A DNA stretch of 64,000 nt from Coix lacryma-jobi var. lacryma-jobi. Its lineage: Eukaryota; Streptophyta; Magnoliopsida; Poales; Poaceae. The first letter of the stretch is position 1. Each line of letters opens with the position of its first letter. Below, one piece after another: positions 24,546 through 37,200 of the stretch. The notes below the pieces were generated by a model that searched no databases, was not told the origin of the DNA, and saw only the letters and a list, made by a program, of their open reading frames with translations. The stretch spans positions 23,988,842 to 24,052,841 of the forward strand of contig CM019822.1 in assembly GCA_009763385.1 (NCBI GenBank). Direction: 5' to 3'. Both the position numbers and the translations under genes were made by a program.

Positions 24546-24570
24546 CCCCCCCCCCCCCCCCCCCCCCCCG
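24546..24570. repeat. Poly-C tract of 25
   Basis: An uninterrupted run of 25 C residues in otherwise ordinary intergenic DNA. Such runs are unstable and sequencing-prone, so its length may not be exact. Confidence 0.9.
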
Positions 24571-25590
24571 GCAAATTTACTGTTCCTATGAAATTTCCTT
24601 TCGAACTGGTGTATGCTGCATTTTGACGAACTGGTGTCCGGTGTCTGCTTCAAGAATCAAGACCACTACACGTCTACACCTGCCTTCTGGGATGGATCAT
24701 GTGATGCCTACCATCCAGTGGTCCGGTGAAAATGCGGCTGTGGTTAAAGGCGCCTATACCGTATGCATCATGCATTCATCGCTTTGGCACCCTTTACCTT
24801 CGAAAACGCCTTGGCGGCTTGCGAGTTGCGAGGCAGAGATCAAGGAACAGCCCATGTGCCATGGCGTAGAGTACGCAGGCAGCAATGCATTGGACATTAG
24901 GTCCCAGGGTCCCCCATCCAACATAGTAGTCTTCTACACCTGTCGTCCATCATCTTCGTCCTCACTCCAATCATGGCGCTGCCAGAAGGCCACCACACAC
25001 CAGGTCCACCATTGCTGGTGCTGCAGATTCAAATGAAGCGCTGGAGCTGTTTTGAATTTTGATCCACTATGTTCTATTGCCTCTGTTATCATCGGTGTCA
25101 AATTATTAACAAGTCTGTTGTGGTTCGCGATGCATTGGCGGTAGCTTTCTTTCACGTTAGCATTAGTTTCCAGGTGGCATATCTGATGAAAATGCGAATC
25201 CAGTGTTGATTCTGTTGAATTAAATTAAACCAAGAAAAAACTGAATCGATTTGACTTCGATGGGAATTTCACTAGATAGATAGATAGATTCACATTTTCA
25301 CATGATATCTGCCCTTTCTTTCCAAGACCCCAACGCATAAAAGGAGACAAGAATCCTTGCAGCAAACCGTAATAATAGCTTAAATCTCCACGATGGAAGA
25401 AAAACATACACAGCTGAGCTCGTTACAGAATACACAAAGTTCTGGGTTCAGATAACAGAACAATGCAGCAATGGGAGCAGTCTTGAGGAGAGGCGAGGAA
25501 TCGACAGAGAAACTAGGCGTGGGCAGACAAAGACATCACAGGAAGAAGCTCGTGCTTCGGACTGGCATGTCCCGGCATGGCCGCGGCGGC
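24571..25590. other. Intergenic and 3' UTR of the aquaporin gene
   Basis: No supported gene. The last few hundred bases (about 25240-25590) probably hold the 3' UTR of the minus-strand aquaporin. A short GATA-type repeat (TAGATAGATAGATAG) lies at 25273-25288. Confidence 0.45.
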
Positions 25591-28320
25591 TTAAGACCTG
25601 CTCTTGAACGGGATGGCCCTGATGATCACCTGGTGGTAGATGGCAGCCAGGGCAGCGCCAATGAAGGGGCCGACCCAGAAGATCCACTACAAAACAATCA
25701 TAGAAACAGGATAGAGGGTTAGCAATAAGCATTATCCCATACACATCCTAGATTAATACATGCCAACTACATGGATGGAGACAAGCCTTTGTGATAAGAT
25801 TAACAACACACAGCTATATAAGCCTATAATTAATAGGTCATGACTGTCAATGGCATGCCACTATGTCTACATCATTTGGAGTTTGGTGAATGGATGATTA
25901 GTCGTAGTTTGGCCGCAAAAATGCTTCCCAGTGGTCAGTGGTAAGGTGAAAGAAAGAATACAGCACCTAGTTAGAATCAGAATAGACTTTCTAGAGCATG
26001 CCACTATGATTACTGCACAATGGAAAGGCAGTGGCTACATGTCTGGTATTTGGATGGAGACATTACACTGCGAGCGGTACCAATCCGTTGGAAATCGAAA
26101 GTTGGTGAGAGAGGAATCGAGAGTAGTTCCACTCACATGGTCGTTCCAGGCGTGCTCCCTGTTGTAGATGATGGCAGCGCCAAGGCTCCTAGCTGGGTTG
26201 ATGCCAGTGCCAGTAATGGGGATGGTGGCAAGGTGGACCAGGAACACCGCGAACCCAATTGGCAGTGGGGCAAGGATCTGTTTCACCAAATAAGGATTTC
26301 ACTCATGGTAAGTCTTAACAAAATATGAACATATGTATTCAAGAGTATGCATATATTTTCAATTTGTTGAAACACAAGATTAAGGAATCAGCTAAATTCC
26401 AGTTCCGAAACACATAATACCTAGAGTTCATCAGTTCATTACATGTCGTTTCTTAGTGTCAAAGATAGTAAATACTTAAGGAGTTCATTTCATCAATAAA
26501 TGCAGTTTCTATGAGCTGCATTAAGTTTAACATCAGAAATTCATAAGTCATAACACAAATTACAACCATCATCTTCTATTTTAGTTACAAATGTGAATTC
26601 AAGCAGAATTCTTAACCGTCGAACAAACCAGGAAAGTGAAGGATGGAAGAGTACTTACAGGAACATGGGAGTCCCTGGCATTCCTCTTGGCATCAGTTGC
26701 CGAGAAGACGGTGTAGACCAGGATGAAGGTGCCAACAATCTCAGCGCCAAGGCCATCACCCTTGGTGTAGCCGGGGGCGACAACATTGGCACCACCACCG
26801 TTGCCCATGTAAAGCCCCTGCTGGAAGCCCTTCACCACTCCAGCTCCACAGATGGCACCCAGGCATTGCATGATAATGTAGAAGATGGCCCTAGTCAGGG
26901 ACAGCTTCCTGGCCAAGAACAGCCCGAAAGTCACAGCTGGGTTGATGTGTCCTCCTGTTGCAGTAGCAGGTAACAACCATTAGTGGTGCCCTTGGTTGTT
27001 GTGGTTGTGTTCTTGGTTTATGCTTGCTGAATAGCATTGATTCTTTCACAGTTTGATGCTTTGGGATTAAGCATGCATCCAGAGTCAATTCACAAAACAT
27101 GACCAGATTAGTACTATACAAATTGACAACAGTGTATGTTTAATTAACTATATGTAGGACCACTATCTTTTTGAGATGAAATGACCACTGTAGGTTAACT
27201 GATATAGTTTTCTATGTACACACCTCACAAGTTACATAGGACCATCTAATACGTCATTTGTTTGTTTAACTCGAGTGAGTGAGGCTTAGCTAATTAAAAT
27301 GGTGCCTTTTGATGATGCCTTTGCATAATTACAAGCAGCACATGCTATAGTAGTACAGAGTATGTTACATGGTAAAAATAATTATTGCAGGACAAATCTC
27401 CCTGGGTGCAAATAAAGTACAAACTGGTGGTACCACCAAGCAAAAGGGAAGAGGCTTAAGATCTGTTTTCTTTTGAATTAAAACAATGAATTAACAGGGG
27501 CTTGCTAATCCCCATGCTCAACGGCATATAACTGTGAAGTTCTTCTATATGCTGGAAACGAAGGAAAATCTTGTAACTGTAACTGTAAGAAAGCTGTACT
27601 GTTTCAAAAGAAATAAAGAAAGTTAACAGATTCTCAGATACTAATATGTCAGAGCCATATGGCAAACTGGATTTGGTGCCTATACAAGCTGTTCTTGTTT
27701 CTTTCCCCAAAACACTTTTGCTCCAATATAATATCTCGGAAATTGCACACTAAAAGCTTTGCTCCATGGAGGGTTGTTACTGAGCTAAGCAAGCTAAAGG
27801 CCAAATTAGCCGTAGCGAAAGGGGGGCGACCCCGCGACAGAAAATCAACTCAAAGTCTAACAAAAGAATCGCAGTAATAAATTAATAAAGTTCATCACAT
27901 GTTGTCTGGAAATAAAGGAAGCCACTGGACTGCAGGCTGCAGCAAGAAGGAAGAAGGAAGGATCGGAAGGAAGGAGAGCTGACCGGAGATGCCGGCGGTG
28001 CAGTAGACGAGCGCGAAGATCATCCCTCCGAAGGACCAGGCGATGCCCTGGATGCCGACGGTGGCGCACTTGGAGGTGGACTTGGAGACGCCCATGACGG
28101 TGAGGACGGTGATGTAGAGGAAGAGGAAGGTGGCGACGAACTCGGCGATGCCCGCGCGGTAGAAGGACCAGGACTTGAGCTCCCCGGGCTCGAACAGCGG
28201 CGCCGGCGGGGGCTCCTTGTAGTCCTTGTCGTCCCCGGCGCCCTGCGCCGCCGTCCCGATGGGCTGCCGCTCCGCGAACTTGTTGGCGCCCAGGCGCACG
28301 TCCTCCTCCTTCCCCTCCAT
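25591..28320 (-). CDS. PIP1: PIP1 plasma-membrane aquaporin, 289 aa, 4 exons
   Basis: Exons in transcript order: 28320-27984, 26954-26659, 26277-26137, 25686-25591. Lengths are 337, 296, 141 and 96, with phases that close exactly. The protein starts MEGKEEDVRLGANKF, the long N-terminus typical of PIP1 rather than PIP2. Six membrane helices are present with both pore loops: NPA in GHINPAVTFG and in GTGINPARSLG. The aromatic/Arg filter of water-selective PIPs (Phe, His, Thr, Arg) is present at the expected places (FLVHLATIP; TGTGINPAR). The C-terminus is short and basic (IPFKSRS). PIP1 proteins usually reach the plasma membrane as hetero-tetramers with PIP2 partners and move water, some also CO2. 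The four-exon structure is the usual one for plant PIPs. A CT/GA microsatellite lies in the 5' UTR. Confidence 0.96.
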
Positions 28321-28328
28321 TTCCGCTC

Positions 28329-28349
28329 CTCTCTCTCTCTCTCTCTCTC
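28329..28349. repeat. (CT)n / (GA)n microsatellite in PIP1 5' UTR
   Basis: A run of about ten CT units sits 8 bases upstream of the aquaporin ATG, read as GA repeats in the mRNA. GA-rich leaders are common in highly expressed plant genes. Confidence 0.85.
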
Positions 28350-28437
28350 CTGCCTTGCGCGCTTGGGCTCGGTGGTTTCCTGAAGCAGGCAAGCAGCGGT
28401 GTGTGTGTCTGTGACTGTGAGGTGGTGTGGCTCGGCG

Positions 28438-28447
28438 GATTATAAAG
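28438..28447 (-). promoter_or_regulatory. Probable TATA box of PIP1
   Basis: On the minus strand the sequence reads CCTTTATAATCC about 120 bases before the ATG. It predicts a transcription start near 28410 and a leader of about 90 bases. The match is fair and the site is inferred from position. Confidence 0.5.
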
Positions 28448-28449
28448 GC

Positions 28450-30490
28450 AGGAGGGAGCTCGGGAGCAGGTCAGCTAGTGAGGAGAGCGGAGCAAGGAAA
28501 GAGACAGACACTCTTCTCTTCTTTTTTCGTTTTTTTTTCTGGAAGGAAGGAAGGACACTGATGAGGAGGTGTTTCTGGAACTGTGAAGAGAAGGTGTCGA
28601 GCACGGGAGTGGGGACGGGGCCCACGGGCAGTTGGTTAGATTCCGTTTTCTCCTGCATTATTATTATTTGCAGGCTTATCCAATTTGGTATTTTTTTTTG
28701 TTTCTAGCGAGAAGCTTTAAATAAAACGAGGAAATAAATGTAACAGAACTGCAGAAGGGATGGGGTTGGATTTGCTAAAAAAAGGGGGGGATGGAGTTGG
28801 ATTATTTATTTTCAACACATCCGATTTTTGTGCAATAGTGGTCAAAATCAAAATAAAACGGTTAATGTATTTTCTGTCAGGAGAATGAAAGAGAAGATAA
28901 TACTTGCTTGCAATATTCTTTTGTTGCACTGCACTCATCCTTGCTAGGCTCCCCCTCCTGGGGCAGCCTTTTCCTCACTTCCAAGGGATTCCCCTGCGAC
29001 TGTGTCCGGGATCCGAAGCCAGCAGCGCAGAGCGCAGTGATCCAGAGCCACACGTCCACAGCCACGCATGCAGGACGGCAACGGGTGCGCCGAGCTTACC
29101 GTTCGAGCAACGCTGTCCTCTACCTTTTGTTAATCACTTTTTTGTGTCGCCATCTGTTCACTGTTCTAGTGTCGTGCGGCATATGATCTGATCGGCTTTA
29201 AACGGAGGCACGCTGGTAAAGGAGGGCTACGGCACTACGGAAGTCGTCTGGAATACTGGAAGCAGCTTACGGCACAGAATTTACTGCTCCTGTGATCCTG
29301 TGGTTGCTTTGCGGATCTACGGAAAAAAAATGTTAGAGGCTTTTTTAATCTCAGTCTCTTCTTAGTGTGTATCAATAATAATAATAATGATAATAATAAA
29401 AATAAAAATACGAGAGGGTTTTATGAATCCAGTGACCGTAGGAGGCTAGAGCCTCATCACTGGATCCGCCCCTTGTGTTTTGATAGTGCATGATTTCATT
29501 CGTTGCGTTGGATGAGTGATGGAACATGAACCCAACCTCTTTGCTTTATCACTCGGTAATGGTGTGGTATGGTATGGTCGTCCAGAAGCATCGCCGGTGC
29601 CAAAAACTGCAGTGCAATTCACCCCAAGCCAACTATGAACTATCTAACTGGTCATCGTCATCAGCAACTTACCGAGGATTAGATAGAATCCCGGGGTATC
29701 CGCTGGTACTAGTTCAATTCCCCCTCCATCCTCTCCAAGGAATGGTTGAATCCAAAGGAGCCCTGAGAAAGAATTCAGGACTACTTATATATTGTATATG
29801 TTCAGTGGTGCCCATATCCTGAATTCCTGATACCAGATATCCCTGATCCGTCCATATGGGGGAATATGATGCATGTTTTCTTTTTATTCGAGCCATACGC
29901 TGCATGGTGTTTTTCTCCTTTCGATTGTGAAAGTCAAAAGCCCTGATGGACCAAAACCTGCAGACCATCCAGTTGGTGACGCGGTGACGCCGGTGAAAGG
30001 CAAGCAGCCAGGGAGTCGGCCACCCATGAATCGTTCTGCAACTTGTACTGCATGTCTGAAAATCTACTGCAACGACACGTTGCCGCTTGGCCTGCTGCCT
30101 GCAGCAGGCAGAGGGGTAACTACTTTGCCACTCTCCTCTTTTTTATTTATATATAAAAAATTTACTCCTATAAAATTCCAAGGAATTGAAAAGGCCCAGA
30201 GACGCTATCAGTGATTGCCTTCCAATCAACGGGCCTGGCTGGAATCGTGCAGATTTTCCAAAGCGATTCAGGGCCCCATTCTACAGGTACTGTACAGCAG
30301 CTAGTCGGGGCAGGGGAATCTTTACACCGAAGCGCGCTTGATGAACGATGATGATTGGTGAGGGCACCACCGAACGAGCCACTCCTGCTGCCGGATGGAA
30401 ACGTGGGGCACGACAAGGAGCCGGAATTCCAGGTCTCTCAAGCCGCAGGCGTCTCCGAAATTCTGTAACCTGCGTCACAACACAAACGTC
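28450..30490. other. Intergenic, PIP1 upstream region and unassigned DNA
   Basis: The right flank of the aquaporin should contain its promoter. No gene is supported. A short inverted repeat (ATCCAGTGA...TCACTGGAT, 29426-29465) and an (AAT)n-like stretch at 29372-29410 are the only structures noticed. Confidence 0.4.
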
Positions 30491-30836
30491 GTTTCAGCGC
30501 ATCAAATGTTTGGACACACAAACTTTTCATCTATCACATTAAATATTTAGATACGGGCATAAAGTATTAAATATAGACTAAAAATAACTAATTATACAGA
30601 TTGCAATAACTTTGCAAGATGATTTTTTAAATCTAATTAGTCCATAATCTGACAATGTTATGTTATTGTAAATCTATAATAATGATAGCTTAATTAATCT
30701 TAATATATTCGTCTTATGGTTTTCAGACGAAATATGTAATTTGTTTTTTATTAGTCTATTTTTAATAACCTAAATTTGTGTCGTAACATTCGATGTGATA
30801 TAAAAAAAATTCACTCTCCAACTAAACACCCCCGTA
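30491..30836. mobile_element. Degenerate MITE of the TGTTTAG family
   Basis: It starts near CAAATGTTTGGACAC and ends near CAACTAAACACCCCC. Internal phrases (TAAATATAGACTAAAA, CTAATTA, CTAATTAGTCCATAATCTGACAATG) match the other family copies in this window. Ends are worn and the boundaries approximate. Confidence 0.45.
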
Positions 30837-30997
30837 GTTAAACGATTTTCCTTTGACGGAAAAAATTAAGAAATCTAGCCCCGAAGATCAGAGTGAGTTG
30901 AAAATGAAACGGAGTATTGCTAGGTTATTCAGCTGTGCTTTTTTCGTCCGCCAATGGGTTTCATATTGGCTCACACACTTTGATATCGGCCTGCCAT

Positions 30998-31171
30998 CAG
31001 GGGCGGATCTATAAGGGGTGTTGGATGGGCTCCAGCCCCCTAAAACTGGTACACTAATGTGAAATTAGAGATAATTAGAGAAAAAAATAGTAGAGAAAAA
31101 ATAAAAAATAAAGAAATAGAGGTAGAAGAAAAGATTAGCCCTCCTTCGATCGGGTTCTGCATCCGCCACTG
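30998..31171. mobile_element. hAT-type MITE with 8-bp target duplication
   Basis: 174 bp with ends CAGGGGCGGATC and the inverted GATGC...ATCCGCCACTG. It is flanked by CCTGCCAT and TCTGCCAT, an 8-bp duplication with one mismatch, as expected for hAT insertions. It is non-coding. Confidence 0.75.
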
Positions 31172-31622
31172 TCTGCCATCCCACTCCCACGCATGTGCAG
31201 AGCAGGGCAGCTCTTCGTGAACTGCTATGTTTGTTGTTTTCAGAGTAGGTTTGGTTTATCATCTTTTGTGGTCCCTAGTACGCTTTAGCGTTAACAAATC
31301 CTTCCAGCTATGGAAGCGGATCATTATCCAAACTCTAGCTGCAGCGAAGAATGTTGTTGTCTAGTGTCTAGCTGTCAAGGCCCGGGTAGTGACAAAACAA
31401 AAAGAAAAGAAAAGGTTGAGAGATGTTCATAAAACCAATGATCAAGGCACTCTGTCCGAAGTTTCGAACATAAATATATATGTACCCATACAAGTTTAGT
31501 TTAAGTTGATTTTTTTTAAAAAAATATATACTGCTAGTATTTGTACATATTGTGATCGGGGGAAATGCTTTTGAATGATCTGCACCAAACAACGATCTCC
31601 TTTGGTATCATGTACTGTAGTA

Positions 31623-31881
31623 CTTCCTCCGTCCATAAAAACATGCAATTATAGGATCCGTGCCGTTCAAATTAGCTCAAATTTGACCAAGGTTATAATA
31701 AAAAATATTAATATTTATGTCGTTAAATAAATTTATTATGAAAATATATTCGATTACTAATCTAATAGTATATTTTTTGCATAAAAATTATTAATATTTT
31801 CTTTATATAACTTCAGTGAAAGTTCAAATTGTTTGACTCATCTATAAGCGAGAATTGCACGTTTTTGTTGGAGGGAGGGAG
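31623..31881. mobile_element. Stowaway MITE
   Basis: Ends CTTCCTCCGTCCATAAAAA and the inverted TTGGAGGGAGGGAG, with TA on both sides (31621-31622, 31882-31883). 259 bp, AT-rich. Confidence 0.85.
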
Positions 31882-31883
31882 TA

Positions 31884-33841
31884 CTCTACCAGTAGGAGTG
31901 CGATGGGGGGAGCAGCTTCTGAGCTCTCTGACGGAGCACCGTTGCTGCCGCTGCCGCTGCCGCTGCCGCTGTGTTTCCTCACGTTTCCGCCGCAGAAACA
32001 GAAACGTGACCGTGTGCGGGGATGCAGCGCAGGCCGCGTGACGCCCCCACCGCCCGTGGCGCGCGCGCCACACACGTACCACCACCGGGCCGTCGAGCCT
32101 GCATGTGCGTGCCGACCGAGAGACTGGGCCGGCTGGGCGGCGCCAACAACTCCCGCGCCGTTGTGGTCAGCCTGCGTCTGTCCCGTCCTGTTGCCTTGCG
32201 TCCACGGTCCACCACGTCACCATCCAATCAATCCACTGCCGTTTTTAATTTCGTGGTGGAACCATGACGCTTGCAATTTTGGATATGGCATTGTGGCCAG
32301 CGAACGGAAAGTTCAAATGATTGGCTCGGCTGCAGATAGGAGTGAGGAAGAGGAACTAATAAATAATAAATCCACTACCATTAGTAATAAACTATAAAAA
32401 GTTATCCAGCAGGATTTGTTTAATTAGTGGCCGAGCCCAACCACAACCACTGCCTGGCTCACGTACTTGGGGCGGTGCTGGTTGTTCAGGTTCTTGTCCG
32501 GTCATGCAAATGACTGGTTCTGCTTCATCCCCCCGCTTCTGTGGCGTGGCTATACAGACTCGGCTTTGTCCACAGTTCACGCGGACGCCGGACGGACACA
32601 GCAAAAGGGGGCAGGAACAGGTCAGGTCAGGCGACGACGATCGAGCTTGTTTGCAAGGTGCAACAAATCAAAAGGTAAGGAAACGGGGTCCGGCAGGCTG
32701 AAGAATAGTACTGTACTTGCTACAAACCATGCAGTGCAGGCGATTAGGCGAAGCGAAGACAACCTAGTTATACCTGTCGATTCTTTTTCGCTCTTTCCAT
32801 TCCAATTTCCAAAAGGTCGAGAACTCGAGATGCCCAGGATCCACTGCCAGCCAAAATTGCATGCATGATTTGCTTTGCGAGAGCATGCGGACGCTGTCCC
32901 CCGCTGTCGCCCCGCTGTCCACCCTCATCTCCTGTAGTCCTGTCTCATGCTCGTTCTCTCTCGCGCTCTCCCGTAGGCCGTTGCTTCTGAATGTTTCCGT
33001 CCCAACGCGCGGCCGTGCTTGGTTCCGTGGAGCAGCCGCCCCGCCCCGAAATTTAGAAAAACGGGGCCTTCTGTGCTGATGATGATTGCTGATAGAATGC
33101 GACGGCTCAGCGGTTTCTCCTCGGCGTCTAGATGCTTCTTCGGCCGTTCTTATTGTAGTCAGGGTGCGTAGAGCGCTGTGTCTGTCTGTGTGCGTCAAAA
33201 AGGTGGTGCAACACGTGGTCCGTTCTTATTCGCCTCCAATAAACATCAATTTCCCTATATATAATAAAAAAAACCATGAATGTTCCACCTGAAAAGTTCC
33301 CAATACTGGTAGGCGCAAACTCGAACCTTCGCCGGGCTACGTTTCGGCCTTTCCAAGGCCTTTCAAAGAGCCGGTACTGCCGCAGCCCGCTCTGTGCACC
33401 CAATCTGGACCGTCTTCCTTGTTCTGGTGGGCCTTGCTCCTTCTTTGCAGCTTGGCCCAACTTGTACAGACGCCTCCGTCCTCCTCCTCCAGTGGTTCTC
33501 TTCCTCGGCTCTCCGCTCAAAGCGGCTTCAAAGACTTCAGAGATGCAGCACGAGAGCTAATCACGGGCACGGCGCACGGGGCACGGCCCTAGCTCTTCCG
33601 GAATTCCTTCCAAGTGCCCTCTGTGGCCTTACGACGATGGGAGCTGGCCAGGATTCAGGCCGTATGGTTCGGGGCTTCGGGCGGGCGGGACAACCAAACT
33701 CCGACCAACCTTCGGGGTCGTTTGGTTCGCCGCTGGCCCGCTGCTGCGGCCGTCGACTCGACGGCGCCTACCCTCGTGCCTGTTCCCAGCGGAAGGTACG
33801 GATGCTTTGATATAATAGGGCTAAATTGATTTTGCGCACTA
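31884..33841. other. Intergenic, GC-rich in part, no supported gene
   Basis: Several overlapping frames of 65-180 codons occur (for example 31855-32397), but none has recognisable domains. Their low-complexity content follows from a (GCTGCC)n-like repeat at 31943-31970 and general GC bias. This is treated as unique intergenic DNA. Confidence 0.4.
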
Positions 33842-34097
33842 CTGCCTCCGTCCCTAAATATCTGTCTGTCTGTCGTTGTCTGTCTGTCGTTTGTTCTTCC
33901 CAAGAAACAACTTTGACTAAATATATATTAAAAAATATTAATATGTATGATACATAATTAGTATCGTTGGATAGATATTTGAATCTAGTTTTTAACAAAA
34001 TTATTTGGAGATATAAATGTTGCACACATTTGCTACAAATTGAGTCAAACTTGTGGCACGCACACCAACGGCGACGGTCAATTAGGGACGGAGGGAG
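33842..34097. mobile_element. Stowaway MITE with internal (TCTG)n
   Basis: 256 bp between TA duplications (33840-33841, 34098-34099), with ends CTGCCTCCGTCCCTAAATA and the inverted TTAGGGACGGAGGGAG. A TCTG/GTC microsatellite (33862-33893) lies just inside the left end. It sits about 125 bp beyond the stop codon of the U-box gene A. Confidence 0.88.
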
Positions 34098-34221
34098 TAT
34101 GTTCCGGGACACAAGAGACATATCCCCTTTTGGTCTTTAAAACCCTGTGCACACTGTTACAGGTGGAGGATGAGGCATCTGATCTGGATGAGCTGCTCAC
34201 ATCCACATCCAGTGAAACGCA

Positions 34222-37200
34222 TCATCTCCCATGCTGTTTCTGTTGCCACTCGAGAATCGCTGAACGGAGCGCCTTGTTTGGGGTGAGCTCGCGGTGTGCA
34301 AGTCTCAGGTTTGTCATCGGCGATGTGCTGGCGCTGTCGAGCCACCCCCTGATTGCTTCGGCTTCGTATGTGAACCCATCTGCCGCCATGTGGGGGTCAC
34401 TCATCACCTCCTGTCCACCATTGCATCAGACAATGAGGTTAGGGGTAAATTTAGAATTCAACTGCTTTAGTATCAAGCATCTAAACCGCTATTATTGGCA
34501 CAATCATTGATTCACGCGACTCTTTTTTTTTTTTTTTTTTTTTTTTGCAGTGTGGATTTGGTGAATCAGTACCTGAAAAATTGGACAGATGAAGTAGGAT
34601 GGAGGGGAAGCATCTTCTGACGATGATGATGCAAATTGAGATGGCCCGGTGGTCAGGCAAGCGGCTTTCATTAGTTGCTTGACCTCCTCCCATACTTCCC
34701 CCGCGAGATCTGGCTGGCGCCCCGAGCCCAAGGTGATGCATCTAAGCCCAAGATGTGCCATTTGGTTGGCCTGCACAAAAGGCCACTCCCCTGCGGAGGC
34801 GTCAATGATCGAATGCAAGTTCCCTTTCTCCATTGCTTCTTCCACTATTTCACCAATCCCTTGTTGTGACCTCCCTGTCAGTAGGCGAAGGATGATAATG
34901 CCGAATGAGTTCACATCGGACCACAGCATGAGCTCAGCTGCTGACTTGAATTCACCCTGGTTCGTATAGCGGAGTGTTTCCTTATGGTTCTCTGTAGGAT
35001 GACTTTGCAGACTGGTGGTTATTATGTCAGGGTCTCCGAGAAAGTAGCAGATTCCCAAGCCTCCCAGCTTGCTGACGAAATTGGCATCGAGGAGAATGTT
35101 GCCCAGATTTAGATCACCGTGAACAATTGGATAAGGTTTGTGTGAGTGGATGAAAGCCAAAGCTGAGCATATCTCCCCAATGATCCTTGTGCGCACCTTC
35201 CATGTCAGAGGTGGCATGTTTTTCTTGCATGAGAGCCAATCCTCAAGACTACCATTTGGGAGGAATTCGTACACTAGACCAAAATCGTCGGGGCATACTC
35301 CTACCAGTGTGACAATGTTAGGATGCCTCACTCTACTGAGGACAGCAACCTGCAGGAGTGGGTAGTGATGCCACAGGTGCAACAATAGTTATGCTTATGC
35401 CACTGCTCGTTCGAAAAAGGGGTGCTATAGAATTAATAAAGGGAAGCGATGATGTCAACTACCTCTTGATAAAATCTTGCTTGTCCTTTTAAGCTTCGCG
35501 GATGGAACAACTTTATTGCTACATTTGTGTTGCGGACGAAACCTTTATAGATGCTTGCAAATCCATCTTCGCTAATCTTGAATTCTGCATCAAATCCTTT
35601 GGTTGCTTTCTGCAGCTCGACAATTGAGAACTCAGTGTTCGGAGTTTCAGCTATCACTAAGGCTCTTTGCTTGTTCTTTTGGCGTAACGATTTGGCTTCC
35701 ATTGCTGCAGTGTCTCTCTCATGCAGTAGCTTGTCATACATTGCTTGAAGCTCTTGGAGAAGCTGTTTGCTGTTGGCAAGCTTTTCTTCATGAACCTTCA
35801 CGGCGGACTTTATCTCAGTCATATGTTTGTCATGTATCTCATGTAGCTTTCTTTTTGATGCTTGAATTTCTTCCTTCAGTCTTGTTATTGTCCCCTCCAT
35901 TATTTCCTGTTTTTTCACCTGATGTATGTGCTGATGCTCCAGGTCTTTAATCTGTATGGGCAATCAGTGTTTTCATGACCACCTGTTATTTGTATTAAGG
36001 ACCGATGATGCAGACAAGGAAGAAGAAAACATACCCTTTGAAGATATGAGAGCTGATCTCTTTCCGCTTTTCTTCTTCTGTTAGTTTCTTCAGTCGTGTC
36101 CTTTTCAAAAGATCAGTCATATATTCTGAACAATGTTCAACAGTACATTAAACTTAATAATATATACTGTCAAACTTACAACTTGTTCCAGTTTGAGCTT
36201 CTGATCTTCTAAATCTTGTAAGTCATGATACAGTTTATCTCGTTGCCTCTTTGTTTCTTCAATCTCTGTCCTCTGTTTTGCTACCTTCTCCTCCATATAT
36301 TCCCTCTGTGCCTTCTCATTCTGGAGCAAACTCTCAACCTCTTTAACCTGTATAAGAATACTTTACATCTTGTATCACATGCTTCCTTAGTTGAACCGTA
36401 AACTCCTGAAGTTCCGATACAGTGCACTTACTCTTTGAAGTGTCGAAAGCAGATCCATTTTGATTTTTTGGCGTTTCTTAGATTCCTCACTTGATTGTTT
36501 TGTAAAATGATCAGTAATTTCTTCCACGTGATCTTTTGCAGCTGACTTAATTTGTGTTATACGTTGTTCAAGTATAAGGTTATGCCTATCTGAATCCTGT
36601 AATTTATCAGATAACATGCATCGTTGTCTCCTCATTTCATCAATCTCCAGCCTTTGTTTAGCAAGTGTCTTCTCAATTTCTTTTCGCTGGCTCACCTCGT
36701 GAAGATATGAATCTTCTAACTCTTTAATCTGCAAGGAGATTTTGCCATTTTAGTCATACTGGACCTAGATGAGTAATTAATTATAGCAGGTGCTTTAGAA
36801 GTGTGTGATGTTCAATACAATGGTTAGATTGTCTACTTATTACTTTGCTTTACATATAATGCAAGCTGCAGTGTGAATGTGAACCCATAAAATAAAGCTT
36901 TTTTTCTCGAAAAACGCAGGAGAGATACACATCATTATATTAAACTCCACCAAAAAAACTTACTCTTTGAAGTGCTGAAAGCAGGTCCATTTCAGCTTTC
37001 CGGATTTTGTTAGATTCATCATCAGCTTCATCTTTTAACAATTTAGCTTCAGTACATGGATCGTGAAGCTTCTCATGCTTTTCTTCATCTAAACTAGGTT
37101 TGTCTTCCTGTATGATACCATCTGATTATTTTGGTGTCTTCATATCGAGTAATATCATTACCATCCGTTTATAATATAATACTATAAATACCTGATTATA

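Noticed and set aside
31855..32397. 180-codon plus-strand frame
   Set aside because: Begins inside a Stowaway MITE and is driven by a GCTGCC repeat; no domain.
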